Shown here one piece after another: positions 6,147-6,215 of a stretch of 6,215 nucleotides of DNA (position 1 is the stretch's first letter; every line of letters begins with the position of its first letter). Made by a program: the position numbers and the translations under genes. This DNA is from Myxococcales bacterium (GTDB taxonomy: Bacteria; Myxococcota_A; Polyangia; Fen-1088): positions 4,151 through 10,365 of the forward strand of contig PMZX01000269.1 of the NCBI GenBank assembly GCA_003170035.1. The letters are read 5' to 3'. The notes beneath the pieces were generated by a model. It searched no databases. It saw only the letters and a list, made by a program, of their open reading frames with translations, and was not told where the DNA came from.

Positions 6147-6215
6147 TCAGTGCAGTGACTTGATGTACGCCACAAGGTCGGCCACGTCGCGCTCACTCAA
6201 GTCAGCCTTGGGCAT
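6147..6215 (-). CDS. C-terminal fragment of a probable class I cytochrome c (5' partial)
   Basis: Only the last 22 codons are inside the window. On the minus strand they read MPKADLSERDVADLVAYIKS, then LH and TGA (6147-6149). This matches the ending of class I c-type cytochromes: a Met-Pro where the Met is the sixth haem-iron ligand, then the sequence LS-x-x-D-[VI]-ADLVAYIKSL forming the C-terminal helix. The CxxCH haem-attachment motif would lie outside the window, so haem binding is inferred. The first visible Met is therefore an internal residue, not a start. Members act in periplasmic or membrane electron transfer. It could instead be the cytochrome domain at the end of a larger protein such as an oxidase subunit. 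Confidence 0.7.
   Translation of the reverse strand: MPKADLSERDVADLVAYIKSLH

Noticed and set aside
1..6215. CRISPR arrays, tRNA or rRNA genes, insertion sequence ends, phage or defence genes.
   Set aside because: No regularly spaced direct repeats, cloverleaf-like stretches, transposase motifs or known defence domains were seen on reading both strands.

Overview
The window is GC-rich and gene-dense. It looks like chromosome from a Gram-negative bacterium of the Myxococcota (former Deltaproteobacteria) type. This assignment is an inference from gene content: a secreted RCC1-repeat protein with a short Cys-rich N-terminal segment, a von Willebrand A (vWA) protein with a FlgO/CsgG-like tail, and high third-position GC in most genes. 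No marker gene fixes the taxonomy. I see no IS element, integrase, CRISPR array, tRNA or rRNA.

Layout. (1) 1-1185 (+): 3' part of a gene for a vWA-domain protein with a C-terminal FlgO/CsgG-like domain; its start lies before the window. (2) 1201-2553 (-): convergent with it, an exported seven-repeat RCC1 beta-propeller, probably a lipoprotein or secreted protein; a perfect 16-bp palindrome covers its stop codon. (3) 2651-3583 and 3570-4355 (+): divergent from the RCC1 gene, a two-gene ABC-2 exporter operon of NodI/NodJ type, with a 14-nt overlap and a strong internal ribosome binding site. (4) 4360-4881 and 4881-5930 (-): convergent with the exporter across only 4 bp, a GT39-type (ArnT/PMT-like) membrane glycosyltransferase that is split into two reading frames joined by a TGATG stop/start overlap. 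(5) 5931-6146: a 216-bp spacer with no clear feature. (6) 6147-6215 (-): the last 22 codons of a gene that looks like a class I cytochrome c, cut by the window edge.

How they work together. The exporter genes form one operon and the two glycosyltransferase pieces form another. Both products would act at the inner membrane, the first exporting an unknown small molecule or glycolipid and the second transferring sugar from a polyprenyl-phosphate donor on the periplasmic side. They are on opposite strands and nothing here proves a shared pathway. The vWA and RCC1 proteins look like independent envelope or surface proteins.

Most noteworthy: the split GT39 gene, the cysteine-paired RCC1 propeller with codon use unlike its neighbours, the vWA/FlgO-like architecture, and two inverted-repeat structures in or at the end of the RCC1 gene. 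I did not find a convincing new multi-gene defence or mobile system.
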